A stretch of DNA of 54,628 bases from Phycisphaerales bacterium (GTDB lineage: Bacteria > Planctomycetota > Phycisphaerae > Phycisphaerales > SM1A02): positions 1 through 54,628 of the forward strand of contig SIAK01000015.1 in NCBI GenBank assembly GCA_009691805.1, in the 5' to 3' direction. Below the pieces are notes generated by a model, which was not told the origin of the DNA, did no database searches, and saw only the letters and a list, made by a program, of their open reading frames with translations. Made by a program: the position numbers and the translations under genes. Below are positions 7,206 through 16,381 of the stretch, in pieces. Each line of letters begins with the position of its first letter. Within the stretch, counting starts at the first letter, position 1.

Positions 7206-9140
7206 TCAGGAGAACGCGCGCAGTTTCTTCGCAATCGCAGGGTCGCGCGCGTTGGCTGCGGCGCGTTCGGCAGCTTCTCGCATCGCCTGACGACCGAGCA
7301 ATCGTTCCAGCGTCGGCGCGAGCAGTGCGAAGTCAGCACTCGCATCAGGTCCACGCAAGTTGCGTGAGAGCAATGCAACGGCGCGTTTGCCTTCGTCACC
7401 GTTCAGACTTCCAAGTCGACCGACCGCGAGATGCCAGAGCATCGTCGTGTCATCCGCGCGATGGGTCTCGCACGCGGCGTACGCATCGACGAAGGAGATG
7501 AAGTCGCGCGCGCGAAAGAGCGGACCGAGTGCATCGAGTGCAGCCGCCTTCGAGAATCCTGCCTGCTGCGACATTGGCCAGAGCGCGAGTGCAAGCGCCT
7601 CCTCGCCACTCATCACAAGGTCTCGCATCGCTGATGCAAATCCATCCGCGCTTGGAGCGGCCTTGAGAGATTGCAACGCAGCAATCGCCGCCGCACGCAA
7701 GACGAGCGCGCCATCTTCAGGTGGCTTGATGCGCTGCACGCCGTAGCGCGAAGGAATCATCGCAAGGTGCTGCGGGTCGCCATATCCAGTCGTGCGCCAC
7801 GGCACTGCGAACGGCCCTTCAAACACGCGCGCCGAAACAAGCAACGGTGCGAGGTAGGCAACACGATCCGCCAACAGCGCAGGCGGCACAAACGCAGAAA
7901 GAAACGGTTCGTAGACAGAACCGTGATAGCAATAAATCCCCTGCTCGATGAATCGTCCACCAATCGATTCTGGATTCGCAGGTTGCGCGAGCGAAAAACT
8001 GTGAATGCAATGCACCGCCGTTGGCAGATTCGTGAGCGGAACATCATTCACATTCGCCATCACGTTGTTCTGCAGCGCGAACTCCCATTGCTGTCCATGC
8101 GAGTTGAGCCAGAGCATGCCGCAATTGAATCCGCCCATCAGTTGACGACGCCATGCATCGATCGACATGTCAACGCCCGTCACGACTCGCGTCGTGATTT
8201 CCGTTTTATTGAGTCGCTCCGCCGCGGGTTGCGGCGCATAAGCAGCCCACCCTTGCGTGCTCGGATACTGACTCATGAGCCATGTTTCACCAGGACCAAG
8301 GAACATCGAACTCATCGCGACAAATCCAGCGCGTTCCTGCGAACCGAAAATCCAACTCGCGATAGCCCAACGTGTGCCATCGTCATGCCGGCACAAACAA
8401 TCCATCGTCGAGAGTGGTTCGTCACTCCGCACGGGCTGCGGAAGTCCAGCCGCTTGCAGGCGCAACTGCGGAGGAAGCATCGGCACGCACTTCGGAGCGA
8501 CGCTGCGACAGATCACAACAGTTTCGATTGCATCGCCGAGTCCGCGCCACGCAAGTCCACTCGCTGCGGCAGCCGCTTCGGTTCGTGTGCGTAACTCCGT
8601 GAATCGATCCGCGTCAAGCGTTGCGAATTCATCACCGAATGCGCCATCCAGAAACGTGATCGGCAGGCATCGCCCCGCAGCAAGTGCAACGCCCGCAGTC
8701 CACGCTGGGTCATCCGTACTCATCAAGACAACGCCAGCGCTCTGACCAGTTCCGCGCACGAGTGCGGCGTTGCAGATCAATCGCTCACGCTCCACGCGCG
8801 CCTCGGGCCACGAGCCAACTGACGCGCGACGCACGACGCGCTCTGGTTTGAACGCACGAATGAACGACGGCGCAAATCGCGGCTCATCAAAGAGCACCGG
8901 CCAACGCGTTGTGCCTGTCCACTGCGCAATCTCCGCAACGTACGTCGCCGCATCAGGCACGAGCACAACTTGATCGACAACCTTGCGCTCTTGTTCAAGC
9001 GTTGCCACGCGAAATCCAAGTGCGACGGGCCAAGGGACTTCAGCAGGCGGTGCGGCGGCGGGCGCTTGCGCGAATGTGCGCAACGGAACGCAACTCAACA
9101 TCAAGACGGCGAGCGCGACAGTGCGGTTCGATGAACTCAT
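7206..9140 (-). CDS. Large exported protein of unknown function at the end of the glpKD operon, possible caspase-like (clan CD) fold
   Basis: 644 residues. The ATG overlaps the glpD stop as ATGA, so translation is coupled to glpD. The N-terminus is a signal peptide (VALAVLMLSCVPLRTFAQ). Residues about 50-190 contain repeats of the type VVLVPDAATYVAEIAQWTG and VVLMSTDDPAWTAGVALAAG, reminiscent of the CWB2 cell-wall-binding fold. Around residues 360-470 come LNSHG, then a cysteine in VHCIHS, then IGGRFIEQGIYCYHG. That order, His-Gly followed by Cys and an alpha/beta segment, resembles C25/CHAT-type caspase-like peptidases. The C-terminal third is helical. Both domain suggestions are inference from pattern only. 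Its place in a glycerol operon hints at a role linked to glycerol or lipid uptake. Confidence 0.7.
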   Translation of the reverse strand: MSSSNRTVALAVLMLSCVPLRTFAQAPAAAPPAEVPWPVALGFRVATLEQERKVVDQVVLVPDAATYVAEIAQWTGTTRWPVLFDEPRFAPSFIRAFKPERVVRRASVGSWPEARVERERLICNAALVRGTGQSAGVVLMSTDDPAWTAGVALAAGRCLPITFLDGAFGDEFATLDADRFTELRTRTEAAAAASGLAWRGLGDAIETVVICRSVAPKCVPMLPPQLRLQAAGLPQPVRSDEPLSTMDCLCRHDDGTRWAIASWIFGSQERAGFVAMSSMFLGPGETWLMSQYPSTQGWAAYAPQPAAERLNKTEITTRVVTGVDMSIDAWRRQLMGGFNCGMLWLNSHGQQWEFALQNNVMANVNDVPLTNLPTAVHCIHSFSLAQPANPESIGGRFIEQGIYCYHGSVYEPFLSAFVPPALLADRVAYLAPLLVSARVFEGPFAVPWRTTGYGDPQHLAMIPSRYGVQRIKPPEDGALVLRAAAIAALQSLKAAPSADGFASAMRDLVMSGEEALALALWPMSQQAGFSKAAALDALGPLFRARDFISFVDAYAACETHRADDTTMLWHLAVGRLGSLNGDEGKRAVALLSRNLRGPDASADFALLAPTLERLLGRQAMREAAERAAANARDPAIAKKLRAFS

Positions 9141-10732
9141 GCGATGCCTTGCGGAAGATATCCGCGCGCGACTGTGAGGAACGCATCGATCTCCGATTGC
9201 ATGCGCTCGGGGGTCCAACGAAGTTCAAGCCCAAGCAACACCGCAACATCAGGCGCAACTTCCATCGCCGCGCGTGCATCGAGAAAGAGCGAGCGCGAAC
9301 GACGCGCGAGCACATCTTCAAGCGTGCGCGCCATCTCATGATTGGCGGCGAAGATGACTTCGCTACCCGTGAGTTGCAAGCGCGGATGCAATGGTCGAGC
9401 GAGCTCGGGAAGCGTGGACTCAATCGACGCGATGTGACGCGCGTCGGAACCGTAGAGCGCGCGGCTCGAGCCGATGCCTGCTTCAAGTTTCGGCTCCGCT
9501 TCATATCCATGCACGCGGACTCGCGCGGTCTTGCATTCACGAGGCTCAAGCGCGCCCACGCGAATCGCCATGTCCACTGTGTCCTGCGCCATGCGGCGAT
9601 AGGTCGTCCACTTGCCGCCAAGAATTGTGACCATGCCACTCGCAGACACACTGACAACGTGTTCGCGCGAAACTTTTTTCGATCCTTGCTCTGCGCCCTT
9701 CGGACGCACGAGTGGTCGCAATCCCGCGAACACCGAGAGAATGTCCGCATGCGTGGGTGCGCGAGAGAGATAGCGCGCCGCGTTGCGAAGGATGAACTCA
9801 ATTTCTTCCGCACTCGCGCGCGGTTCGAGCGACAGATCTTTCGTCTCGACGTCCGTCGTTCCCACAAGCGCGCGCTCATGCCACGGGATCACAAAGAGCA
9901 CACGACCATCATCCGTGTGCGGCACCATGATCGCCTCATTTCCAGGCAGAAACGATCGATCGAAGACCAAGTGCGCTCCACGCGCAGGTTCCACTTCGAT
10001 GCCCGCGTGATCCGTGCCATCCATCGCGCGCACTTGATCCGCAAACACACCGGTCGCGTTGATCACGACGGACGCGTTGATGCGAATCATCTCGCCGGTC
10101 TCTTCATCACGCACAATCGCACCACAGATGCGCCCTTCCGCACGAATCAATTCCGTGACGCGCGTGTAATTTAGGACAGCAGCGCCCGCAGTTGCCGCGG
10201 TCTTCGCCAATGCGATTGCCATGCGCGCGTCGTCAAACTGCGCATCGTGATACTCAATGCCGCCGAGCAATCCTTCTTCTTGCACGCCACGGATGGCGAG
10301 GATCGTTTCTTCGCGCGACAACCCGCGACTGCTTCCGAGATTGCGCTTGCCCGCGAGCGCGTCATACAACTTCATGCCGATGCCGTAGAACGGACCTTCC
10401 CACCACTGATAGCGCGGGACGACAAACTTCAGATCATGCACGATGTGCGGCGCGTTGGCTGCCATCGTTGCGCGTTCTTCAAGCGCTTCGGCGACAAGTC
10501 CGAAGTCCAAGTTCTCGAGATAGCGAACACCGCCGTGCACGAGTTTCGTGGAACGCGATGAAGTGCCCTTCGCGAAATCATGTCCTTCGACGAGTGCTGT
10601 TCGATAGCCGCGCGTTGCTGCGTCGACCGCGCATCCAAGACCTGTCGCGCCTCCACCGATGACGAGGACATCGAACGGCTCACTCTTGAGGTTCGAGAGC
10701 ATTTCTGGGCGTTCAAATCGTGTCAGTTGCAT
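9137..10732 (-). CDS. glpD: FAD-dependent glycerol-3-phosphate dehydrogenase
   Basis: 531 residues, typical of GlpD. The FAD-binding motif VIGGGATGLGCA starts near residue 24; SSRSTKLVHGGVRYLE is the GlpD signature; GTTDVETKD and FAGLRPLV follow later. It oxidises sn-glycerol-3-phosphate to dihydroxyacetone phosphate at the inner face of the cytoplasmic membrane and passes electrons to quinone. It lies 40 bp after glpK on the same strand and overlaps the next gene by 4 bp, so kinase and dehydrogenase form one catabolic unit. Confidence 0.97.
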   Translation of the reverse strand: MQLTRFERPEMLSNLKSEPFDVLVIGGGATGLGCAVDAATRGYRTALVEGHDFAKGTSSRSTKLVHGGVRYLENLDFGLVAEALEERATMAANAPHIVHDLKFVVPRYQWWEGPFYGIGMKLYDALAGKRNLGSSRGLSREETILAIRGVQEEGLLGGIEYHDAQFDDARMAIALAKTAATAGAAVLNYTRVTELIRAEGRICGAIVRDEETGEMIRINASVVINATGVFADQVRAMDGTDHAGIEVEPARGAHLVFDRSFLPGNEAIMVPHTDDGRVLFVIPWHERALVGTTDVETKDLSLEPRASAEEIEFILRNAARYLSRAPTHADILSVFAGLRPLVRPKGAEQGSKKVSREHVVSVSASGMVTILGGKWTTYRRMAQDTVDMAIRVGALEPRECKTARVRVHGYEAEPKLEAGIGSSRALYGSDARHIASIESTLPELARPLHPRLQLTGSEVIFAANHEMARTLEDVLARRSRSLFLDARAAMEVAPDVAVLLGLELRWTPERMQSEIDAFLTVARGYLPQGIA

Positions 10733-10772
10733 GGCATCATCAATTCAGCAAAGGGTGGAAGTGAAGCAGGAA

Positions 10773-12269
10773 TCATGGCGTATCCAGTGACCGCGCGCGC
10801 AAGACGGCATTCGCCCAACGCGCGCGCGCAGTCGCACGCTCCGCAGGATCCATCGAAGGCGCAAATGTACGTTCGATCATCGTCTGGCTGCCGAGCTCGT
10901 GCACGCTTCGCACGTGACCCGCGCCAATGCGCGCAAGATGCGCCGCGCCAAGCGCTGTGGTCTCAAGCACCTTTGGTCGCTCGACCATGATGCCGAGAAG
11001 ATCCGCTTGCGTTTGCATGAGCAAGTCACTCGCCGCCGCTCCGCCGTCCACGCGCAACGCATGCATACGCGTTGGAAGCGCTGGCGTGATCGCACCGACG
11101 AGATCGGCGACTTGATGCGCGATGCCATCAAGCGTGGCGCGAGCGATATGCGCGCTCGTCGAGCCGCGCGTCAATCCGAGAATGCAAGCGCGCGCGGTGG
11201 GATCCCACCATGGCGCACCGAGCCCCGCGAACGCGGGCACGACCATCACACCACCCGCGTCAGGAACACTCGCGGCAAGCGTGTTCACTTCCTTCGCCGA
11301 AGTGATCATGTGCAGTCCATCACGCAACCACTGAATCGCCGCGCCGCCTGTGAAGACTCCGCCTTCGATCGCGTAGGTGATTTCGTCGCCAATCTTCCAA
11401 GCAACCGTTGCGAGCAATCCACTCGGTGGCTCAGGGCATTTCGTGCCTGCGTTGGCGAGGAGAAAACATCCAGTTCCGTAGGTGTTTTTCGCACTTCCGG
11501 GCGTGAAGCAACCTTGACCGAACAACGCCGCTTGCTGATCGCCCGCGATTCCGCAAATCGGAATCGATGCGCCAAGAATCGAAGCGTCGGTTTCTGCGAC
11601 AACCCCTGCACTTGTCACGATCGCAGGCAACATGCTTGGTGGCACATTGAACATCGCGCAGAGTTCATGGCTCCACGTGCCCGTGCGAATATCGAAGAGC
11701 AAGGTGCGCGAAGCGTTGGACGCATCCGTCGCATGCACTCGACCCGAAGTGAGATTCCAAATGATCCAGGTATCGATCGTGCCAAACGCAAGTTCACCGC
11801 GCTCGGCGCGTGTGCGCGCGCCTGCGACATGATCGAGAATCCACGCAGCCTTCGACGCGCTGAAGTAGGGATCCGCAAGCAAGCCCGTGCGTTCGCGCAA
11901 TCGTGCCTCGCGACCATCGGATTTCATCGCCGTCATCATGTCTGCGGTGCGTCGGTCTTGCCAGACCAGCGCGTTGTGCACTGGAATGCCCGTCTTGCGA
12001 TCCCAAACGACAACTGTTTCACGCTGATTCGTGATGCCAATGCCGTTGATCTCCTTTGCATGCAATCCAGATGTCGCAATTGCCTCTTGGATGCAACGCA
12101 ACTGCGTCGACCAAATCTCCATCGCGTCATGCTCGACCCAACCTGCTTGCGGAAAATGTTGGGTGAACTCCTGCTGAAAAACTCCGAGCACTGCATCTTG
12201 ACCGTCGAAGACGATCGCGCGCGAAGAGGTGGTTCCTTGATCGATGGCGAGAATGGCGCGGCTGGACAT
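10773..12269 (-). CDS. glpK: Glycerol kinase
   Basis: 498 residues, close to E. coli GlpK (502). FGGY-kinase motifs are complete: AIDQGTTSSRAIVFD at the N-terminus (phosphate 1 loop), the catalytic aspartate in GIAGDQQAALFGQ, and GGVFTGGAAIQWLRDG. It converts glycerol to sn-glycerol-3-phosphate using ATP in the cytoplasm. The start at 12269 (MSSRAILAID) matches the family; upstream codons belong to the overlapping end of the preceding gene. It begins 7 bp after the 854-residue exported protein gene, so it is probably translated from the same mRNA. Confidence 0.98.
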   Translation of the reverse strand: MSSRAILAIDQGTTSSRAIVFDGQDAVLGVFQQEFTQHFPQAGWVEHDAMEIWSTQLRCIQEAIATSGLHAKEINGIGITNQRETVVVWDRKTGIPVHNALVWQDRRTADMMTAMKSDGREARLRERTGLLADPYFSASKAAWILDHVAGARTRAERGELAFGTIDTWIIWNLTSGRVHATDASNASRTLLFDIRTGTWSHELCAMFNVPPSMLPAIVTSAGVVAETDASILGASIPICGIAGDQQAALFGQGCFTPGSAKNTYGTGCFLLANAGTKCPEPPSGLLATVAWKIGDEITYAIEGGVFTGGAAIQWLRDGLHMITSAKEVNTLAASVPDAGGVMVVPAFAGLGAPWWDPTARACILGLTRGSTSAHIARATLDGIAHQVADLVGAITPALPTRMHALRVDGGAAASDLLMQTQADLLGIMVERPKVLETTALGAAHLARIGAGHVRSVHELGSQTMIERTFAPSMDPAERATARARWANAVLRARSLDTP

Positions 12270-12276
12270 AGAGAAC

Positions 12277-14841
12277 TCACTTCTGCGCTGCACCGGAACC
12301 ACTGTCGTAACCCGCGAGCCCCGCAACGCGCACGCTATCCGTCGCGCCGAGAATGCGTCGCAGCGCAACAATCGCTTTCGCTGATCGCTCACCACGTTCA
12401 AACTTCACCCGCTCGAACTCCATCGCGCGAGTTTGATATTCCTCCCAATCCTTCGCCTCCATATTGCCTTTGATCGTGGTTGGAATGAATTGCATGAGTT
12501 GCTCGCAGGACTCGTCGTACAACATCTCGTACTCCGCGAGCAGCGCTTCAAGCTGTCCGCGCCGCGCGGCATCAACATTTTCAAGCGCGAGCGCGGCGTG
12601 CAAGAGTGGTTTCGCATTTCGCGAGTCGCGAAAAACATTTGGATGCGCGAGCTTTCGACGCTCTGATGCAGCACGCTCGCGCGTTGCTTCAGGCATGGAT
12701 GCGATCGCAACGTCGAGCACGCCGTTCACAAGTGCGGCGCCCTCGCTCGTGAGCGCGGCCTCCTTCACTTGCCATGCTTGGTAACGCACCTGCACCGCGT
12801 TTGAATCCACGGTCGCATTCGGATTTGGTTCCCACCAGATGAACTCCGCACGGCGCGCCCCTTCGTATCGAGCGCGCGCGAGCCCTTGCAGCGCAGTCAT
12901 GCGTGTCCCAAACTCCGCAGCGCACTGCGCAACGAAGATTGCACGGTCAACATCCGCAAGTGCGAGCACGTCCGCCATCGCCTGCGGCGTGACGGCGCGT
13001 CCGTCGGAGGAGTTGTCCCAACGATTGCCGCCATTTGTCGCCAAGTCGATCAATCGAATACTGAGCAACATTGGGGCGATTGCGTGTTCCTCCGTCGAAG
13101 AACCCGAACCGAGCGCTGTGGCACATTCTTCGACAAATTCGCGATCGGCTGCGACGGCAAGGTCAAACAAGGCGACTTGTATGGAGATGAGTTCCGACAC
13201 CTTCGCGGGGTCGATGGTGGGTTGCCCACGACCACGTTCAACCTGTGGCTCGATGTCGGTGCTGCTTTCTGCGGCGGCCTGCCCTTCTGTGTTCGCTGCG
13301 TTCTCACTCTCAAGAACTGCTTGCTCCACGGCCCCTGTCTGCGGCTGCCACATGTTCGACCACAGATTCGATTGCGCGAGAGTCGCTCGCTCGAGCATCG
13401 GTTGCGCTTGCGTCATGAACCGCTCCGTATACACCGCGTGCGACTGTTCGACAATCGCTCGCTGCGCGTCATCGAGTGCCACGAACTCGATAGCCTCGGC
13501 GACTTCGCGCGGCGAGATCGGTCGGAAATTGAAGGAATACCGCGCAGTGCCGTTGGCGGCGCGCGCGTCCTCCTCGGCGGCGCTCGCACTCGTCTCCATC
13601 ACAGTTCGGTGCGCGTCATCATCAGGAACGGGCCCGTAAGGCATCGCCTCACCAAACGCGCCATCGCGTGCGACATACCGACGCAACGTAGCCTCGCCAA
13701 GAATCGACGCGAGTTTGTCCCATGCACCGCGTGCCAATTCCGTTCGGCGAGCTTGCGTCTCTTGCAGTTTGACCTGAATCTTCTCCGAGTCATCGCCCGG
13801 AAGCATGATCGGTGGGGCAACGAGAACATCGTTGACTACGACTTGCATCACGCGAAGGTCCGCGTCGCACCACTCCCGCTGGACGCTGAGCACACTCTCG
13901 CGCTGCGCGGCATCAAGCGTGTCTCCTCGCAAGACCCGCTGCATGGCGGCACCCACCGCGGGAGCGACGGTTTTTTCAATCATGCCGTTCGACAACTGCG
14001 CCGCGACCGTGCTGCCGATGTCATGCAACACACCAGGATCAAGTAAGGCGCGAAGACTCTCGAACCCGCCGTCAATTGTCTGTTTCATCGCGCGGCGCGC
14101 GCGGTTGAGCCCGCCGCCCGCCTCCTCCACAAGTTCTCGCTGAATCGTTTCGTATCGCGACCAATCTTGCGCGCCACCCTCAAACTCTTTCTGTAGCGCG
14201 AGCATGCGCGTCGCGAGCTTGAATCCGAACTCCTCCGATTCACGCGCGAGTTGCCGCTGCGCTTGTGTGGCGCGTCCGTCGTAATCGGCGAGCAGTTGGA
14301 TTGCTTGCTGCTTCAGTGCCGGTGCAAGTTTCTGCTCGCCGACGAGTTGCGTGAGATCCACGTTCGATTCACCGCCGGCAAGCGACATCATCTCCATCGA
14401 ACCGAGGCACTCGCGTTCGCGAGCGTCTCGCATCCGTTGCACCGCCGCGCTCTGTCCTTCACCGACAATTGCGCGCACTGCTGTTGTGAACGCGTCGTCA
14501 GCGTCACTCACCGTGCGCTGCACTTGGCGCATGGATCGAAAAAGTTCCTCAAGACCCGCGCCCTCACGACCGGCGCCTTGCGCGCGCGCGATGAATTGCG
14601 CAATCTCTCCGTTGCGGATGCGACGAAACGCGATGAGATATTCTTCATGCGCGGCATCAATCGCAAGCAGTTGCGCTACCGTTGCGTCCGGCAAATACCA
14701 CACAAGAAACTGCTCAAGCCGCGCGGTGGTGATGGGATCAGGGGCAAGGCCCTGCGCACCTTGTGCGTGCGCGATTCTGCTGAACGCCAACATCGCGAGG
14801 AGCGAACAAACGCGCACGATCCGAATCAGAGAAAGCGGCAT
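12277..14841 (-). CDS. Large exported, mostly helical protein of unknown function, first gene of the glpKD operon
   Basis: 854 residues. It begins with a signal peptide (SLLAMLAFSRIAHAQG). The mature part is rich in Ala, Glu, Arg and Gln, with long stretches of predicted helix (for example ATRMLALQKEFEGGAQDW and FMTQAQPMLERATLAQ) and no membrane segment after the signal. No catalytic motif or known domain is recognised. Internal similarity is hinted at by repeated segments about deciding Arg/Glu-rich helices, but I cannot prove a repeat by eye. The gene starts the operon: a TACTCT box lies 7 bp before its ATG, and glpK follows after 7 bp. Its product is probably periplasmic. Confidence 0.75.
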   Translation of the reverse strand: MPLSLIRIVRVCSLLAMLAFSRIAHAQGAQGLAPDPITTARLEQFLVWYLPDATVAQLLAIDAAHEEYLIAFRRIRNGEIAQFIARAQGAGREGAGLEELFRSMRQVQRTVSDADDAFTTAVRAIVGEGQSAAVQRMRDARERECLGSMEMMSLAGGESNVDLTQLVGEQKLAPALKQQAIQLLADYDGRATQAQRQLARESEEFGFKLATRMLALQKEFEGGAQDWSRYETIQRELVEEAGGGLNRARRAMKQTIDGGFESLRALLDPGVLHDIGSTVAAQLSNGMIEKTVAPAVGAAMQRVLRGDTLDAAQRESVLSVQREWCDADLRVMQVVVNDVLVAPPIMLPGDDSEKIQVKLQETQARRTELARGAWDKLASILGEATLRRYVARDGAFGEAMPYGPVPDDDAHRTVMETSASAAEEDARAANGTARYSFNFRPISPREVAEAIEFVALDDAQRAIVEQSHAVYTERFMTQAQPMLERATLAQSNLWSNMWQPQTGAVEQAVLESENAANTEGQAAAESSTDIEPQVERGRGQPTIDPAKVSELISIQVALFDLAVAADREFVEECATALGSGSSTEEHAIAPMLLSIRLIDLATNGGNRWDNSSDGRAVTPQAMADVLALADVDRAIFVAQCAAEFGTRMTALQGLARARYEGARRAEFIWWEPNPNATVDSNAVQVRYQAWQVKEAALTSEGAALVNGVLDVAIASMPEATRERAASERRKLAHPNVFRDSRNAKPLLHAALALENVDAARRGQLEALLAEYEMLYDESCEQLMQFIPTTIKGNMEAKDWEEYQTRAMEFERVKFERGERSAKAIVALRRILGATDSVRVAGLAGYDSGSGAAQK

Positions 14842-14848
14842 GGAAGTA

Positions 14849-14854
14849 AGAGTA
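14849..14854 (-). promoter_or_regulatory. Candidate -10 box (TACTCT) for the glpKD operon
   Basis: TACTCT on the minus strand ends 7 bp before ATG 14841, in the 48-bp divergent gap shared with the DinB-like gene. It would give a leaderless operon mRNA. Confidence 0.4.
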
Positions 14855-14889
14855 CCACGCAGCGTCGAAGCGACTATCGTCTACGCACG

Positions 14890-15459
14890 ATGAGTACTCC
14901 AACTCCCACTGCGGAAACTTCCACCTGCTGCAGCACCAAGCACGCATGCGCGACGACCAGACCTCTCGGCGCGGTCATCGCTGATTCGCTGCATGTCACC
15001 CTCCATTACGGCGGAGAGATTCTGAAGAGCATCCCTGCGGAACGCTTCTGCGAAGTGCCCATCAACGACATTAATCACCCTGCGTTCTGCGTTGGGCATC
15101 TGGCGATCTACGCGAACAAAGTCTTTGAACTCATCGGACGCGCGGATCTCAAAGTCGCAATGCCATTTGGCGACGAACACTTCAAGAACGGCGCGCCCTG
15201 CGTCGCGCAGGATGGCCGATACCCGAGCAAAGAAGTGCTCGTCGGCACATGGACGAAAGCGTGGACTGCAGTCGCGAATGCGCTGCCTGAAGTTGACGAC
15301 AAGACACTCGCCGGCGAGAACCCAATGGAAGGTCGCATGCGCGAACGATTTCCAACAGTGGGAAGCGTTGTGAATTTCCTCTGCGCTCCGCACAACATGA
15401 TGCACTTGGGTCAAGTGTCGTCGTGGCGACGTGTGGCTGGCCTTGGATCTGCGATGTAA
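14890..15459 (+). CDS. DinB-like superfamily protein (putative metal-dependent helical-bundle enzyme)
   Basis: 189 residues. The protein has the DinB/YfiT four-helix pattern: a histidine in HPAFCVGHLAIYANKV, and HNMMHLGQV near the C-terminus, which matches the HxxxHxGQ signature of the metal site. The family includes thiol-dependent transferases and S-transferases; no specific reaction can be assigned. The N-terminus is Thr/Cys-rich (TSTCCSTKHACATT) and unlike the family core. The start at 14890 is the first ATG in frame after the divergent promoter gap; the open frame further upstream is a shadow of the 854-residue gene. A TATCGT hexamer lies 9 bp before the ATG. Confidence 0.75.
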   Translation: MSTPTPTAETSTCCSTKHACATTRPLGAVIADSLHVTLHYGGEILKSIPAERFCEVPINDINHPAFCVGHLAIYANKVFELIGRADLKVAMPFGDEHFKNGAPCVAQDGRYPSKEVLVGTWTKAWTAVANALPEVDDKTLAGENPMEGRMRERFPTVGSVVNFLCAPHNMMHLGQVSSWRRVAGLGSAM

Positions 15460-15461
15460 CG

Positions 15462-15487
15462 AAAAAAATCGCGCCGTGACGCGCGAT
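15462..15487 (-). terminator. Intrinsic terminator for the YbjN-like gene
   Basis: Perfect 7-bp stem ATCGCGC/GCGCGAT with a 6-base loop, followed on the minus strand by seven T. It lies about 105 bp after the minus-strand stop at 15593 and 8 bp after the DinB stop on the plus strand, where the hairpin would form without a U tract. Confidence 0.7.
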
Positions 15488-15546
15488 GCGACGGACTGAG
15501 ATTGTGCTGCTTGAACGAACGCGTCGATGAAGATCGCGTCGCTTCA

Positions 15547-15595
15547 TCATGGCTTGATCATGGCTTGATCATGGCTTGATCACGAGGCTTGATCA
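15547..15595. repeat. 11-bp tandem repeat, core TGATCATGGC
   Basis: Three perfect copies of TCATGGCTTGA (15547-15579) are followed by a degenerate fourth that runs into the minus-strand stop codon at 15593-15595. The core TGATCA is palindromic and the 11-bp period is close to one helical turn. A related array with core TGATCATGCC lies at 30790-30838. Confidence 0.85.
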
Positions 15596-16381
15596 CATGC
15601 CGCGATCTTCAAGCAACTTGCGAAGTCCTTCGACTCCGCCCGCTGCCTTCATGAGGTCCGCAAGCTCACGGCGTTCACGCGGGTCGGGCTTCGCGAGTTC
15701 GCGCTTCGATCGTTTCGGCGGCTTCGATCCACCAAGCGCGTTCGCAATGGTGGGATCTGTGCTGTTCTTTGTGTTGCCCGCTGGGTTCTCCGAGTTTGGC
15801 GCTGACGGAGTCGAATCGGGGAGCGACTTAGGATTCGCGGAGCGCGAACGACGCCGGTGCGCTGCGTTCGAGGACTTGAGCCGCGCTTGCATGCGCGCTT
15901 CCACCGAAGCGAAGTCAATCTCACCTTCCGCGAAGGCGCGCTGGATGACTGGATGCAGTTCGTCAGCGGTCCACGCAATCGACTGAATCAACCGTTGAAT
16001 CTGAGAAGCGGTCAGCGAGCCATCTTCAATCGGAAGATCGGTAATGAGGCGGACCTCGCCGTCTGTTTCATCCATCGCGAACGATGCGATGCGCACGCGC
16101 CAGTTCACGGCGAGAAGCGCTTTGAGACCCGCTTCGGGGAATCGTGCATCTTCGAGTGAGTAGAGCTCTGGCGCGAAGATACGGAGCAAACGACCATCGT
16201 CTTGCAGTTTGATGACCACGATCATCGTGCGATGTTCGGCACCATCACTCGTTAGCGATGGCTCGCTGGCGTACTGCTCTGTGCGAAACGGCACAATCAC
16301 TTCGCCGCGATCGCTCAGCACGCGAAAATCGAGACCCAGTTCGGCGACTCGCTGTACAAGTTCGGAAAATGTCATTGCCAC
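15593..16381 (-). CDS. YbjN-like domain protein with charged C-terminal tail
   Basis: 262 residues. Residues about 1-165 have the alpha/beta pattern of YbjN / type III chaperone-like proteins: MIVVIKLQDDGRLLRIFAPE, NWRVRIASFAMDETDGEVRL, and a final helix SQIQRLIQSIAWTADELHPV. The rest is a basic, Ser/Pro/Asn-rich linker and a charged helix ending DLMKAAGGVEGLRKLLEDRGM. The GTG at 16381 is chosen as start because GGGAGG sits 6 bp before it; ATG 16375 is the alternative. YbjN proteins bind partner proteins; no specific role is known here. Its stop codon is part of the 11-bp tandem repeat. Confidence 0.65.
   Translation of the reverse strand: MAMTFSELVQRVAELGLDFRVLSDRGEVIVPFRTEQYASEPSLTSDGAEHRTMIVVIKLQDDGRLLRIFAPELYSLEDARFPEAGLKALLAVNWRVRIASFAMDETDGEVRLITDLPIEDGSLTASQIQRLIQSIAWTADELHPVIQRAFAEGEIDFASVEARMQARLKSSNAAHRRRSRSANPKSLPDSTPSAPNSENPAGNTKNSTDPTIANALGGSKPPKRSKRELAKPDPRERRELADLMKAAGGVEGLRKLLEDRGM

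Noticed and set aside
8909-10174. Plus-strand frame of 421 codons opposite glpD
   Set aside because: Antisense shadow of glpD; Arg/His-rich and without family resemblance.
10899-12473. Long plus-strand frame (524 codons) opposite glpK
   Set aside because: It is a mirror of the GC-rich coding strand of glpK, has no ribosome binding site, and its product is a low-complexity Arg/His-rich sequence.
12886-14046. Plus-strand frame of 386 codons opposite the 854-residue gene
   Set aside because: Antisense shadow; the sense strand encodes a signal peptide and coherent protein.
14251-14889. N-terminal extension of the DinB-like protein
   Set aside because: It is antisense to the signal-peptide end of the 854-residue gene and unlike the DinB family.
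15547-15595. Possible CRISPR array
   Set aside because: The unit is only 11 bp with no spacers and no cas genes.
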